Source of the DNA: Azorinus chamasolen
Taxonomy: Eukaryota > Mollusca > Bivalvia > Cardiida > Solecurtidae
Length of the DNA: 64,000 bases
Direction: 5' to 3'
Assembly (NCBI GenBank): GCA_963576725.1
Contig: OY755241.1
Span: 79,286,003-79,350,002 of the forward strand
Positions 50,311-61,539 of this stretch are shown here, piece by piece (position 1 is the stretch's first letter; the number at the start of each line of letters is the position of its first letter). Position numbers and translations under genes: made by a program. The notes beneath the pieces are model-generated. The model did no database searches. It saw only the letters and a program-made list of their open reading frames with translations, and was not told the DNA's origin.

Positions 50311-51280
50311 AAAATTCCATTGCGTGTTTTCTTTCCATTTCTCTACTGGCGAAATGGATTTGTTTTTGGTAAATACACTATTTAATGGTTATCTATTGAC
50401 ACATCGTGTTTTATTTTGTGGGATTCAATCGACCCTACCTGACAGTAACCATATTGCTTGAAAAAACGGCTAAAATGGATCCAGAAATAACTTTAAAATT
50501 TCCATTGCGTGTTTTCCTTCCATTTCTCTAGTGGCGGAATGGACTTGATGAAATAAATACACGATTTTACAATTATTAATGGTCAAATGAGACTTAGCTT
50601 GGTCTAATCCGATAGAATTCCTGTAAAGTAGTCATAATGCCTGAAAAAACACAACAAAACCCATATCAATGCATATTTCATTTCCATTTCTACTATTAAT
50701 CTCCACTGGCGCAATGGAAATTTTTTCATTAATTACGCGATTTTAAGATTATATATTGATAATTCTCGTTTAAGTTGGTCTAAATCATTCGAAATTATCT
50801 TATAGTACCTATACTGCTTGAAAAAACTGTAAAAATCAACCAAGAAATGACTTTAAAATTTCCATTGCGTGTTTTCTCTCCATTTCTCTTGTGGCGCAAT
50901 GGACCTTTTTTAAAGTAAATACACGATTGCACAAATATTAATAGACAACAGATGCTTAGCTTGATCTAAATCGATAGAATTCGTGTAAGAGTAGTCATAG
51001 GGTCTAATGCCTGAAAAAATGAACAAAATCAACATAAAAATGCACATTTCATCTCTATTTCTCCATTTCTCCACTGGCGAAATGGAAAAGTTTTCAGTTA
51101 TTACGCGAATTTATGGTTATCTGTTGACCAGTCTTGTTTTATATGGTCTAAATCAATCGAAATTACCTTATTGTACCTATATTTGTTGAAAAAATATTAA
51201 AATCGACCCAGAAATGCCTAAAAAATTTCCATTTCATGTTTTGTGTTCCATTTCTTCCATTTCTTCCATTGCAAAGGATA
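50311..51280 (-). repeat. DR-C, copy 2
   Basis: Inverse of 15030-15930. Units carry TTCCATTGCGTGTTTTC, CCATTTCTCTAGTGGCG, TATTGCTTGAAAAAAC and TAACCATAAAATCG-type text. The giant palindrome half seen at 14810-15022 is absent here, and the copy ends TTCCATTTCTTCCATTGC. ORF 51007-51189 is a shadow. Confidence 0.85.
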
Positions 51281-51479
51281 TATCATTAATTCAAATAGTG
51301 TTAGAATATATTTATCCTTTACTTCTGAAATATTTGTATTAAACCAATTTTGATAAAAAATATTCCATCTTCAGTAATCTTTATTAATCCCAGTGGTTCA
51401 AATTAATTGGTTTTAAAAGTTGAAAATATAAATAAAAACTTCTTACTTAAGAGACCCTCCCTTAAGATTGTCTGAAAAT
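51281..51479 (+). promoter_or_regulatory. Putative promoter/5' UTR region
   Basis: Repeat-free AT-rich 200 bp between DR-C and the first exon at 51480. No defined core motif could be assigned; the call rests on position only. Confidence 0.25.
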
Positions 51480-51548
51480 ATGGCAGCGTCCAGCGTGTTG
51501 AAAGGTGCTCAGTTGTTTGGGAGACCTTTATGTCGCGTATTTGCTGTT
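51480..51548 (+). CDS. First exon of a mitochondrial-targeted protein
   Basis: AAAATATGGCA gives a strong start context. 23 codons read MAASSVLKGAQLFGRPLCRV then FAV, ending at donor GTT|GTAAGTGG in phase 0. The peptide has no acidic residue, several Ser/Leu/Val, and Lys and Arg spaced as in an amphipathic mitochondrial presequence. Joined to the exon at 62854-62907 (also phase 0), it continues GSNSVSNSRHVHQSSLCQ, still without acidic residues and with a SRHVHQSS-type region such as precedes processing sites. The mature protein lies beyond the right edge, so the enzyme cannot be named. Start chosen because upstream text shows no acceptor and this is the first ATG. Confidence 0.65.
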
Positions 51549-51862
51549 GTAAGTGGATGTATTCAACTTAAATTGGTGTATACGAAGAAGACTTATTCTT
51601 CATTTCTATGAGAGGGAAATTAAAATAGCCCTTTCTCATTAATGTATGGATGATTAATAAATGTATGTGCCCTTGACCTTTTCGGCCCTTGCATGTTCGT
51701 ACCGGATGCATAAAACTAGAAGTATCTGGACGTCTTGTCTCATTCATGAACTGTAAGCCAGCATGCTAATTTTGTGATGGTTGCCGTCTTACAGTCTGTC
51801 GGGATATCGTTAAAACAGAAAGTAGCACGATATCGCCATTTACAGTACACAAATGTGGGTGC

Positions 51863-52593
51863 TGGTGAATTCGCCTAATGACCAACTCGCCTACAATTAG
51901 ATATATAGTAACCCAAATAGTGAATTCGCCTAGAAAGCAATTATATAGCGATTGTATTTCACACCTTATATTACAGGTAGATCTACAAGTAAATAACCAA
52001 GAAATAAAGCTGTTTGTAACAAGAACAACTTGCCTTGTTGTTTTCTTATCCAGACGTTTTTTTTAATTAAACCGAAATATCAGTGTAGCCCCTAATCACT
52101 ACACGCAAATTTGACAACCTGGTTAAAAGGGGTGGGGTTTGTACTGATTGCACTGACCAGTGTTCACCATATGATGCCAGTTTGCATCAACACCAAAGGG
52201 CTCAACCTTTGATTATTGCTACAAGCATAACTAATATGAAACACTGTATAGATAGTACACAGATCATCTGACAAAAATCAATCAAATTGTTCATTATTTC
52301 ACTCCAAATCATTTAAACATTTGCACAAAATAAACAACTATTAACGCCCCCTTCCCCTCAAACATTTCCATAGTGTGCTTTCAAATGCATATAATTTATA
52401 TAAATGATGATCAGGGGCTACACTCAAAGTTCAATCTAGGTCAACACTACCTGAAAACACGTTTTGTTATGTTATTGATGCCTTACAATAGGTGCGAAAT
52501 ACAATCACTATATAATTGCTTTCTAGGCGAATTCACCATTCGGGTTACTATATATCTAATTGTAGGCGAGTTGGTCATTAGGCGAATTCACCA
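51863..52593. mobile_element. 731 bp element with ~83 bp TIRs (GAATTCGCCTA)
   Basis: Left end TGGTGAATTCGCCTAATGAC, right end GTCATTAGGCGAATTCACCA. Inverted identity extends through ACTCGCCTACAATTAGATAT to GAATTCGCCTAGAAAGC (51945; partner from 52519). The TIR repeats the word GAATTCGCCTA twice. No transposase. TSD not clear. It sits 315 bp into the large intron. Confidence 0.9.
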
Positions 52594-52870
52594 TAAACCC
52601 ACAAATGTGAACTACTGGACGCCCAGTCTTCCTCCCCATGGATTTTAAAGCTTATTGGGTCAAATTGGTACCATTTTGATAGCTTTAAATTAGACTAACA
52701 TAATAGATAATAATTTAGGCTCTGATCAAAGCCAGAGCTTGGATAATTATACGCACATGGTGGATAAAATTTACGAATGTTTCGCTACTCAGCGTTTCGC
52801 TACCCTGACCATTTGGCTACTGCAATTTCTCCACTCTACGGCCAGGGCTTTCCCCAGGATTTCAGGAAGG
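52594..52870. repeat. Spacer plus TTTCGCTACC motifs and CAGGGCTTTCCCC end
   Basis: 52778-52815 has GTTTCGCTACTCAGCGTTTC and CTACCCTGACCATTTGGC. 52844-52862 has CCAGGGCTTTCCCCAGG, resembling a hAT-type end. Its inverse GCCTGGGGAAAGCCCTG is at about 55315-55331, but flanks do not match as a TSD. Confidence 0.5.
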
Positions 52871-53211
52871 CATGTCGTTTTTAAATCCGAGGGGGTTGGT
52901 GCGGTAGGGGTTTCCCCTCCTGCCTAGCGCCGTGGCGAAAATTTTGAAAAAAAATGAGGTTATCATGGTGAATATTTTGCATTTTTTGATATAAAGTAAA
53001 AGCTATAGTAGGGGTCTTGAAAGTTTTTTATTGCACATGTTTGTTTAAAAAAACAACAGAATATACATTAAACATATCTACAACCACAGCACCACCTTCC
53101 TTGCACGAGGAAATTTTTGCAAATTCACAAAGATAAAAAAAATTGCAAGTAGATCAGACACTGTATAGTTAAGTCATAATTGCTTAAACTTTTGTTCTGA
53201 ACTACATGTAG
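52871..53211. other. Spacer within the intron
   Basis: Poly-A and AT-rich text with GGTGCGGTAGGGGTTTCCC. No repeat boundary or exon recognised. Confidence 0.35.
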
Positions 53212-53908
53212 TCAAAGACCTATGATAACACATAGATAAGAAACTACTGTTTAACACTAGGAGAACTTTATTCTGATAGGTGGTTTGGGTCTTTGCATAA
53301 AACTTTTTTGTTTGTGAACAGATTTTAACAATCCAGGTATCATATTGTAACTTTATAGTTGCACTACACAATGATATGCTTATATTTCCCGAGTTTTTCT
53401 TACCATCCGAGATATTTGCAAACGTGACTTTGTTTGATTTTGTACACGCTAAAATCATACCTTTTTTCAGCACGTGGCAAACTCTTATATTTTATAAACC
53501 ACTGAAAAACAAAAGTTTTATCTGTGATAAAAAATGTATTAATAGTATTTATAATCATTTTCCAATTAAAACGTACCATATTATTTTGAAGAAAGTATGC
53601 AAATCTTTAGAAATCTTGATTTTTAATTGCAAACTAAGGTGATTTTCATCAAAATATGTAGATTGCAATTCAGACAGGTGGGTTGGGTCTTTGCACAAAA
53701 CTTTTTTGTTTGTGGACCGATTTTAACGATCAAGGTACCATATTGTAGCTGAATAATTGTTCTACACAATGATATGCTTATATTTCATGAGCCTTTCTTA
53801 CAACTAGAGATATTTGCAAACGTGACTTTGCGTGATTTGGTACATTTGCCGCGAGACTTGGTGAGATTTGTCTAAGTTTCTTATCTGTGTGTTATCATAG
53901 GTCTTTGA
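53212..53908. mobile_element. 697 bp element with 36 bp TIRs and TSD TGTAG
   Basis: Ends TCAAAGACCTATGATAACAC and GTGTTATCATAGGTCTTTGA. TGTAG directly flanks both (53207-53211, 53909-53913). Internally a ~170 bp block (53275-53445) is repeated at 53675-53845 (GGTCTTTGCA, AACTTTTTTGTTTGTG, CAATGATATGCTTATATTTC). ORFs on both strands are unsupported. Confidence 0.88.
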
Positions 53909-53913
53909 TGTAG

Positions 53914-54539
53914 TTTCAATATTTGGAAAATTCACTCATCACACTGAAAGGCCTGTGCCTGGTTGCTGTCCACATTGTCACAGCCTCATGGTATGGAAAT
54001 TCCAATGTTAGAGGACCTTGTGTGAAAGTCGTCAGAAGGGATTGGAGGTTGATGTATGTGACACTGGTCCTTTTAACGTTTCAGTTCAGAGAATCATCTC
54101 TCAAAGTCTGAAAGAAAGTGAAGCTTGTGAAAAGAGTCTGACTATGTACCATTGAAGTAACATGAGACTACCATCAAAACCGATATTAGATAAAGATCTA
54201 TGAACACCCCCCCCCCCCCCCCCCCCCCCCTTTTAAAAAAAACCCTAAATTCAATACCTTTATTCTAGACAATTTTGCAAAATATATGGTCAGAAGCTAT
54301 GAACCAGGATCTAAACTACTGTTTGGTAGAAAGAGTGTAGATCCTTATCAGTCAGTTCCTATAGAATTCGTCTAATCTACTCTGTTTGCAAAGATGTTTT
54401 ATAGAGATTTATACTGAATAGTCAATATTCACTCAGTATGCGCATTACATCGTGTATTTATGGAGATTTATACTGAATAGTCAATATTCACTCAGTATGC
54501 TCATTACATCGTGTAACAAATTTAATTGACATTGAAATC
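53914..54539. repeat. Spacer with poly-C and a 62 bp tandem pair
   Basis: Poly-C at 54206-54230. Degenerate hairpin at 54330-54395 (GTAGATCCTTATCAGTCAG). AGATTTATACTGAATAGTC..ATTACATCGTGTA occurs at 54397-54456 and 54460-54517. The ATACTGAATAG word also occurs in the 50 bp satellite. Confidence 0.65.
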
Positions 54540-55304
54540 GGCCAGGACGACGTGTCCCTGGGATGCTCGCATCGAACTTCAGTTCCAACAGTCATTATTA
54601 AATATTCAAGTATTTTTATCAATATTATTTGACAAATTAAACAGATGGTGAAATGTTTTCTAAATATTGATGAATCTTGTCAAATTATCGGTAGTTTTGC
54701 CAGTCCAGGACATAGTTGTTTCAAACGTCATGCTTACGTTCATTCGGCCTTTACAAATCAAGAAGAAACTTGATTTAATCATACATGTACAAGGAACGGA
54801 AGTTCTTTGTTCCGATATAAATCGAGTATGCAGAACAAATTCAAGTGGAGTCCACGTAAATAGTCCAATTACAGTTATTAAAATCGGTAGCCTATATAAG
54901 ACAAACTTACTCTTTGAACTTTTAGTGAGCCAGCGAATGTTTTTTCCCGATTTCGTGTCCGCTCACGACATTGTTTGTTTTTGTTGGTTTGACTTTCTGG
55001 AACCTTCTTCTCAATGGGCTGAATTGTTTGTTCGTTTAACCGTATCGCACCTTTGAACTGCTTCAGCAGTTAATTGTTTACACGCGACATGCAATCATCC
55101 ATGCGTACGGCATTCACTGCGGGTGTTGGCTGATAGCTTGAGACACTGAAACCCCAGGGGAAGTCTGTGTGTATACTTGTCACTTAAAATGACTTATAAA
55201 CAAACACGCTTAAAAGGGCGTCGGCTCGAGAATTTTTACATGTCGGAGAAATTAAGGGGTGTCGGATTTTCGCCACCGACAAGGATCGAATGTCAGGCCC
55301 GTCA
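54540..55304. other. Intron stretch with a 129-codon unassigned ORF
   Basis: The ORF at 54667-55056 (plus) is the longest here outside LINE and satellites. It shows no domain, no splice context and no codon pattern that I trust. It may be part of a larger transposon bounded by the CAGGGCTTTCCCC ends. Confidence 0.3.
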
Positions 55305-55380
55305 TGCGAAAAGGGCCTGGGGAAAGCCCTGAAAATAACGGGAAGTCATTTCTCTACCCTGCACTTTCACCTACCAATTA
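55305..55380. repeat. Inverse CAGGGCTTTCCCC end and CTACCC motifs
   Basis: GGCCTGGGGAAAGCCCTG, then GAAGTCATTTCTCTACCCTG. Mirrors the order at 52778-52862. Confidence 0.5.
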
Positions 55381-55867
55381 AATATAATTATTCGCACCTT
55401 TTGTTTAGTTGGACGATAATAGTTTTAACAGATGAAAAGAGATGCCTTTACCAATTCTAACTACCGAGTGTAGCAGCATAGGCAAACAGTTTGGATCCAA
55501 ATGAGAAGTCCACAGTTAAGGAGTTAATTCGCATATATAAGATAGGTGTTAAATTGTTCGGAATAATGTTCAACGCATCACAAAACTAACAATTGGACAT
55601 GTTCCATTTAACCATAATTATATAAAATGTCGTAATTCTATATTAAAAATAAAACAAAAATAGCGATTCGTATGATATTGGGAATACCTAGAATGATAAG
55701 ATCAGAATTAGCAAAAATGCATTTTGCATGTGTCCTACAATGATTCATATATGCTTTCTTCCAACTTGCAATATCTGTTAATTCGATCAGTGTCCCATAC
55801 ATACCGGTATACATGCCAATGTTATCGGCTTATCAGGGGTACATGTGATCTCGGGGCAGACAGTATT
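55381..55867. other. Spacer
   Basis: One hairpin arm (CAGTTTGGATCCAAATGAGA near 55487). Otherwise nothing recognised. Confidence 0.35.
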
Positions 55868-56096
55868 AACCCTTTCCCTCATATAAACGCGTTTTCACGC
55901 ATTTGCAAACAGAGTAGACCCAAATCAGAGCAGCCGTCTGATCAGGGTCTGCTCTGTTTGCTAATAAAATTGGGTAAATCTGTTTGTGTGCTTTCTCAAA
56001 TGTCTATAATATTCCACCTTCCATATTTCTTTATAACTAATTCTTTAATGAATATTCAATAGGTATTAAAATGTGGAAAACAGGGAAAGGGTTAAA
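55868..56096 (+). mobile_element. TH1 element, complete
   Basis: TTAACCCTTTCCCTCATATA to AACAGGGAAAGGGTTAA. Left hairpin arm shortened (GACCCAAATCAGAGCAGCCG). Confidence 0.88.
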
Positions 56097-57004
56097 GATG
56101 TTTTCAGTAGTAATTTCTGCGCATTTTTATGCGCACCCGAGGTAGACAATCGCCGATAGTAACTCTTTACAAATAATGTAGTTGTATAGCAATCAGGAAA
56201 TTTTATGCAAAGCCACGAAACAAATAATAAGTCAACAATATCGAATAAACGGACATTTTGCGAAAACGGAGAAAGAATCAGAAGAATAAATGACACTTGC
56301 AGTTTATTGCGGAGGTCGTGATGGTGTATACAAGTTATTGACTGAGAAAGTGAATGGAAAAGTAAGGGTTACTTCAGCAAACAGAATATGAGATAATGTA
56401 TTCAAATTGTATCCCCGAAATTGGAATTGAATCTGTAACCATCTCCAGTCTGTGTGTACATTGCATACATTGATAACTCTTGAATGCAAATTATAGTTCA
56501 TGTTCAAAGTGTTGAATATCTATTCAACACTTTCCCCACTAGTTATGCAAGAAAAACAGATCTTGTTCCACTTTTTAGTGGGCATATTGACAAGGTGGTT
56601 GTTATTTAAAGGTAATTTTAAACAAGTATATATGTTTTCTTTCATAATTTATATATATTTATATATATATATATTATATAAAGTGTCATTTTGACAGTTT
56701 TGGCACAAAAGGTTACCATGGAAACCTGCCAATTTACAGAAAATCTAAAGTGTCGACATATATTTTTATTTTTGAATTCACCATTATATTTAACCCAAAT
56801 ACCCCCCAAAAATAGTACATTCTATGAAAGGATTAATTTTTCATAAAACTGTAGAAAATGTCCTTAATTGGATCGTGTAAATATGAAAACAGCGGGTGGC
56901 TTAATTTAATCAGCAATATCACAGAGGTACCGATAATGACACATGTATTTTATATATATATATTTAGATTTTAGATATATAATATTTCTGGGTTTTTTAT
57001 CGTC
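56097..57004. other. Intron spacer with small palindromes and TA repeats
   Basis: AAAGTGTTGAATATC..TATTCAACACTTT (56505-56532) and TATATA runs at 56645-56685 and 56950-56975. ORFs on both strands lack support. Confidence 0.4.
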
Positions 57005-58120
57005 ATTAGCTCACCAGAGCACAAAGTGCTTAGGGTGAGCTTTTGTGATCGCCTGATGTCTGTTGTTCGTCGGCGTGCATCGTTCGTCATCAACAATTTG
57101 AACAATTTGAAGTTCTTCTCCTCTGAATCTACAGGGGTCTCAGCTTTCATCTTTTGCACATAGCATCATCTGTAGGTCCTCTACAAAAATTATATAAATT
57201 ATACCCCTGGGGTCAAAATTGGCCCTGCCCCAGGGGTGGTCAGTTTTCAATAGAAACATATAGTGAAAACTTTGAACATCATCTCCTCTAAAACTAGAAG
57301 GTCCTCAGCTTTCATATTTGGCACATACATGTAGCTTCAACTTTAGGACTTCTACAAAAGTTATATAAATTATGCCCCTAGGGTCAAAATTGTTCCCATC
57401 CCAGGGATTGCCAATTTTTTGTAGCTGACTGCTTAAACAGCCCATGGGATCACTAGTTATGCATAGGAAAAACTTTAAAAATATTCTTGTCAGTAGAGTA
57501 GAAATTGTGTTTAGGCAAATAACACACACTCATTTAAGATTGAGAAAACTGTGGATAATTCTCAATATGCAGAACACTCTTAAAGCTTTTTTTCATACCT
57601 ATGCCCTGCATTAAGCTACCACTACCCCATCAGATATCAATATAGAGCATATCTGTTATGAATTTCAGCTTAACTCTTTGCATGCTGGGTAATTTTGTCA
57701 TATGCTAAATTGTTGTCTGCAGCATATTCATAAGTTATCCTAACTACACACTTTCTTTCTAAGTTTTTCAGAAGTTCAGTCTCATTTACAAACAATTTGG
57801 ATATCAGATCAGGCCCCACATTATGTGGGGCCTGATCTGGATCCAAACTGTTTGCATAGGTCATTAGTGGTGGGAGAATCTCTCTCTAGCATCCAAAGAA
57901 TTAGTACAAGTTCCAGTGGTCTATGCTCTATCCATTCTTTCACTACATTCTTTCAGCATCATGTTCAGGTCCTCTACAAAAGTTATATAAATTGTGTCCC
58001 TGGGGTCAAAGTTGGCACCGCCCCTGGAGTGTTAAGTTTTCAATAGAAACATATAGTGAAAATCTTCCCCTGATTGTCTGGTGAGCGATGTCAGGGCCAT
58101 TCTGGCCCTCTTGTTATTTT
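57005..58120 (+). mobile_element. Tandem-core element D, interrupted (HINE/pearl-like)
   Basis: Begins TTAGCTCACCAGAGCACAAA, the same terminal hairpin as element A. ~170 bp core units have GGTCCTCTACAAAAATTATA, CCTGGGGTCAAAATTGGC and TTTCAATAGAAACATATAG. The core is broken at about 57535-57955 and resumes CAGGTCCTCTACAAAAGTT, ending GGTGAGCGATGTCAGGGCC and TCTGGCCCTCTTG. Confidence 0.8.
57788..57853. repeat. 66 bp near-perfect palindrome
   Basis: CAAACAATTTGGATATCAGA and TCTGGATCCAAACTGTTTG arms, apex GGCCCCACATTATGTGGGGC. It lies inside the interruption of element D. Confidence 0.85.
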
Positions 58121-58640
58121 TTTATTATCATCAATATGACTTTCACAATCAGACCGAATCCCGATTGAAATAATGTATGATGTTGGTGTATAAGTTATGC
58201 TTATATAAAATTTATTAAAATAATTGTACGTATAACTTCTACGCCGATATGCCGCTTGCATGCATTTGATGTTCGAAGTTGGAGTTGGTCTGTACAATTT
58301 TTCTTATCGCTTAAGCTTTCAGATTTTATTAACAGTGACTCTAAAAGAGTGAGCAATTCTCTCATTATCCTTCATCTGTTAATTACGACTGTAGAATCAT
58401 ATGCAAGCAGCCTGGATCCAGATGAGACGCCGAGTAGCTCATCCGTGGCCAGGCTGTTTGAAATCACTAATCACCTCCGCACAATTTTGTTTTTCCCATT
58501 AAATTCGACAGGTAGTGAAACGTACAGATAGCGAAATGGTCAGGGTAGCAAAATGACTTCCTGGTGGGTAGCGAAATGGCTGTAGCGAAGAGGTCATTGT
58601 AGCGTCTGGTAACCGTCTGGGGAACCTCCCCTGAAACAAA
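58121..58640. repeat. DR-B hairpin piece and inverted TTTCGCTACCC array
   Basis: 58385-58475: GCAGCCTGGATCCAGATGAG, GCCGAGTAGCTCATCCG. 58505-58620: GGTAGTGAAACGTACAGATA, GCGAAATGGTCAGGGTAGC, GGGTAGCGAAATGGCTG, the complement of 16020-16125. Confidence 0.7.
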
Positions 58641-59380
58641 ATAGAAATTTAGATTTCAAATGGTGGGCTGTGACATGTCTTAGACAATGTTTTTTCATGG
58701 TAATAATTTGTAATTTAACCTATTTTTTTTTTCAAGAATTAGATGTATTTTGAAAAAAGTCTTGTTAACATGTCCCCTGGGGAATATTAAGAAATTTAGA
58801 TGTCAAATGGTGGGCTATTGCATGTCTCGGAAAAATAGATCTATTTTGAACCAAGTCTTGTTAATATATACTCCTTTTTATTTGGAAGTTCAGGATGATG
58901 TCTCGGAAATGAAAACATGTAAGTGCTTACTTTCACAATGGATGCATAATGCAACCTCATCATCATCCACAGATTTGTAACCTACAAATACAGACTCTTT
59001 CATATATGATGTTTGGAGTGTAAATTAACTGTTTGGATCTCGTGAGGCGGTGATGAGCTATAAAGGTGCGATCCAACCCCCAGTGTTTCAAATCGTGTAC
59101 TAAGTACAGAGAACCGTCAACGTCTAGGAATCTGACATCCTAAGTTTGCTTTTGATATCGAGAGCTCGTATCAATGTATCTAGAAAACGTACCCAAAGAG
59201 AACCTGAAACCCTTTCAGAAGCACTTGAAGAAGATCGATCGAGGCATGAGTGACTGAAATTTGCTTTGAAAGTGTCATATGTGGACGATTTAGTCATGTT
59301 AGAGGAACTTTGATTTGACATTTTGTTATGTTTTTATTGAATATTTTATCACTTCCATCTCAGTCTGAAAGTATAATTTT
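58641..59380. repeat. Direct repeats and unassigned ORFs
   Basis: AAATTTAGATTTCAAATGGTGGGCT recurs in diverged form near 58791-58815, and TTTTGAAAAAAGTCTTGTTA near 58850. A 65-codon minus ORF (59124-59321, MSNQSSSNMTKSSTYDTFKA..) has a fair start context but no recognisable family. Confidence 0.45.
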
Positions 59381-59972
59381 TAACCGGGTTTTCCACAGAA
59401 AATACGGTTATTGAAATGGTGATGTCAGCGGGCGGGCGGGCAGCTGCAAATCTTGTAAGCGCAACAGTTTGCCTCTGAAACTGTTCTACAGATTTTCATA
59501 AAACCTTGCATGAAGCATGGACACGATTATGTAGATGTGAATATTGTCAGGATTTTTTCCTTCTGCAATTTTTCTAGGAGTTATGCCCCTTTGAAATTAG
59601 AAATCACTAGGTCTTATGACCCTATCCTTGTAGGCGCAACTCCTCTTAAACTGTTAAACAGAATTTTATAAAACCTTGTATGTAGCAAGAACACAATATG
59701 TAGATGTGCATATTGTCAGGGAATTTCCCTTCTTCAATTTTTCTGGGAGTTATGCCCCTTTGAACTTAGAAATCACTAGTCTTTTCACCTGCTCCATGTA
59801 ACATAATTCCTCTCAAACTGTTCAACAGATTTCATAAAACCTTGTATGTAGTGCAGACACAATCTGTAAATGTGTATATTGTTGGGGGTTTCCTTCTGCA
59901 ATTGTTTTCAGAGTTATGCCCCTTTGAACTTAGAAATCACTAGTTAATAGTGAAGGAAAACCCGGTTTGATT
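59381..59972. mobile_element. Tandem-core element E (HINE/pearl-like)
   Basis: Ends AACCGGGTTTTCC and GGAAAACCCGGTTT. A short GGGC run is followed by three ~165 bp units with CAGATTTTCATAAAACCTTG, GTAGATGTGAATATTGTCAGG and TTATGCCCCTTTGA. Confidence 0.85.
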
Positions 59973-60857
59973 TCATCTCGACATTTTGTGGCCTGACCTA
60001 GTATTTGGCGAATGTTTCTTTTCATTGCCAGTACTGAGATAATGATGACTAGATTTATTTGGATCTAGTTCATCAGGGCTCAAGCAAGAGGGCAGTTTGG
60101 GAGAAAAAGTCTCCGTAACCCTGCTGACTTCTCCCTATTTTGTGCTGAGGGAGAAGTTTTAATATATAGAACATAATGGGGGATACAAAATCAGGCTCAA
60201 AACTTCTCCCTAAACACCACTAAACTTTAATTTTTTACTACTGTAAGCGTTGATCTACAGTTATATTACTTTTAAACATACATCTTAATCTGGACCTGTA
60301 GTATCTAAGTATAATATTGCTAGATCTTATCAAAATCTTAATCTGAATGAAAGAAGGGGTAGATCTTTGAAATAAAGACCCAAAGTGAGGATCTAGGCTG
60401 CTGCTGTTTAACTCTCTGTGAATAGATCTCCAGACCATTTAGTTAAATGTTCTTGAATTCAAGCTGTCAGTGTAGGAACTTCTAAAGACAAAATTTATAT
60501 TGAGTAAAATATGCTGTCAAACTTGAAATGTTTGGTCTGTGTCAGCACAGTTGTCTTCTTTGGGTAACTATAGCGCCCACTTTTTCTTCTTAGTCTATGA
60601 GCTCTCTGATCTGAGTCTACACTTTTTGAAAATGACGGTGACTCATTTCCCAGCATTCGAGGTGTAAATCATTGTTATTGCAAGTAGCTGCTCTCATACT
60701 TCATGTGTTGTTTGATATGAATCTACCTTTGTTGCAATTTTTGCCAATGTATGGGACACCTTTTAACCTTTACAACACTGAATTTTAAAATGGACTATTC
60801 CAAAATTCAAACCAGTCAAGCTTACGGTGAATATTTAGGGATTTTTCTAAAGAAATG
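59973..60857. other. Intron spacer without recognisable feature
   Basis: Inverted phrase AACTTCTCCCT / AGGGAGAAGTT at 60130-60215. No exon or element boundary identified. Confidence 0.35.
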
Positions 60858-60945
60858 TGTTATATAACAAAAAGTGCAGACCCTGATGAGAGGGCTCCTC
60901 TAGGAGCCCTCTCATCTGGGTCTACACTGTTTGCAAAGGACATTG
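60858..60945. repeat. Perfect hairpin module
   Basis: GTGCAGACCCTGATGAGAGG and CCTCTCATCTGGGTCTACAC around CTCCTCTAGGAG. It shows the GACCCTGAT/GACCCAGAT arm difference clearly. Confidence 0.85.
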
Positions 60946-61483
60946 GTGACTCGTGTCCCGCACTGTAAGGGTTAGTCTTAAGACATCAGGCCTTGCATGT
61001 ACAGTACTGAACTAACTAGTAAGCTGTGTACATGAAATACATTTTCCAGAATGTGTTTTAAACTCCTATTAAAGTTATGCATAATGATATATATCAGATG
61101 CATAGATAATTCAACTCTTGTGTATTAAAAGTTCTGTTTAGAGTGGTTCTACTTACCCCAATATCATTTTCCCACCAAATCTTGTATTCTGACTGTTCTT
61201 AAGAAATGTTTTTGGACAGGAGACAATTCACAATATTTACATGAATAGCTTTTTATTTCTCCAGTAAATCCTGTGTTGTGACCACTCTTTTAAAATCATC
61301 TCTTTGAGTTGAGAAATGACAGTCACACCTTTTACTGCAATACATATACATATACATGTATTGTCGCGAGTCTCTGTATAATAACAATTTTTTAGATGCA
61401 ACTACGAAATTTTATGGGCTAAATTTACCTAAGTGTTATATCAGAAAACAAACAACATTACTATTTATTATTGATTTCACTAA
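60946..61483. repeat. Spacer with GA1 fragment
   Basis: 61225-61330: TTTACATGAATAGCTTTTTA, TTTCTCCAGTAAATCCTGTG, GAGTTGAGAAATGACAG. Otherwise unassigned. Confidence 0.5.
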
Positions 61484-61539
61484 CCCTTTACTCCATAAAT
61501 ATGCCTTTCTATGCCTTTTGCAAACAGAGTAGACCCAAA

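Noticed and set aside
54667..55056. 129-codon plus-strand ORF
   Set aside because: No recognisable motif, no splice context, and it lies in a transposon-rich intron; length is possible by chance in AT-rich DNA. Kept only as an unassigned ORF.
52844..55331. A single 2.5 kb hAT element bounded by CAGGGCTTTCCCC ends
   Set aside because: The ends are inverted as expected, but the flanking 8 bp do not match and no transposase is readable. The two ends may belong to separate copies.
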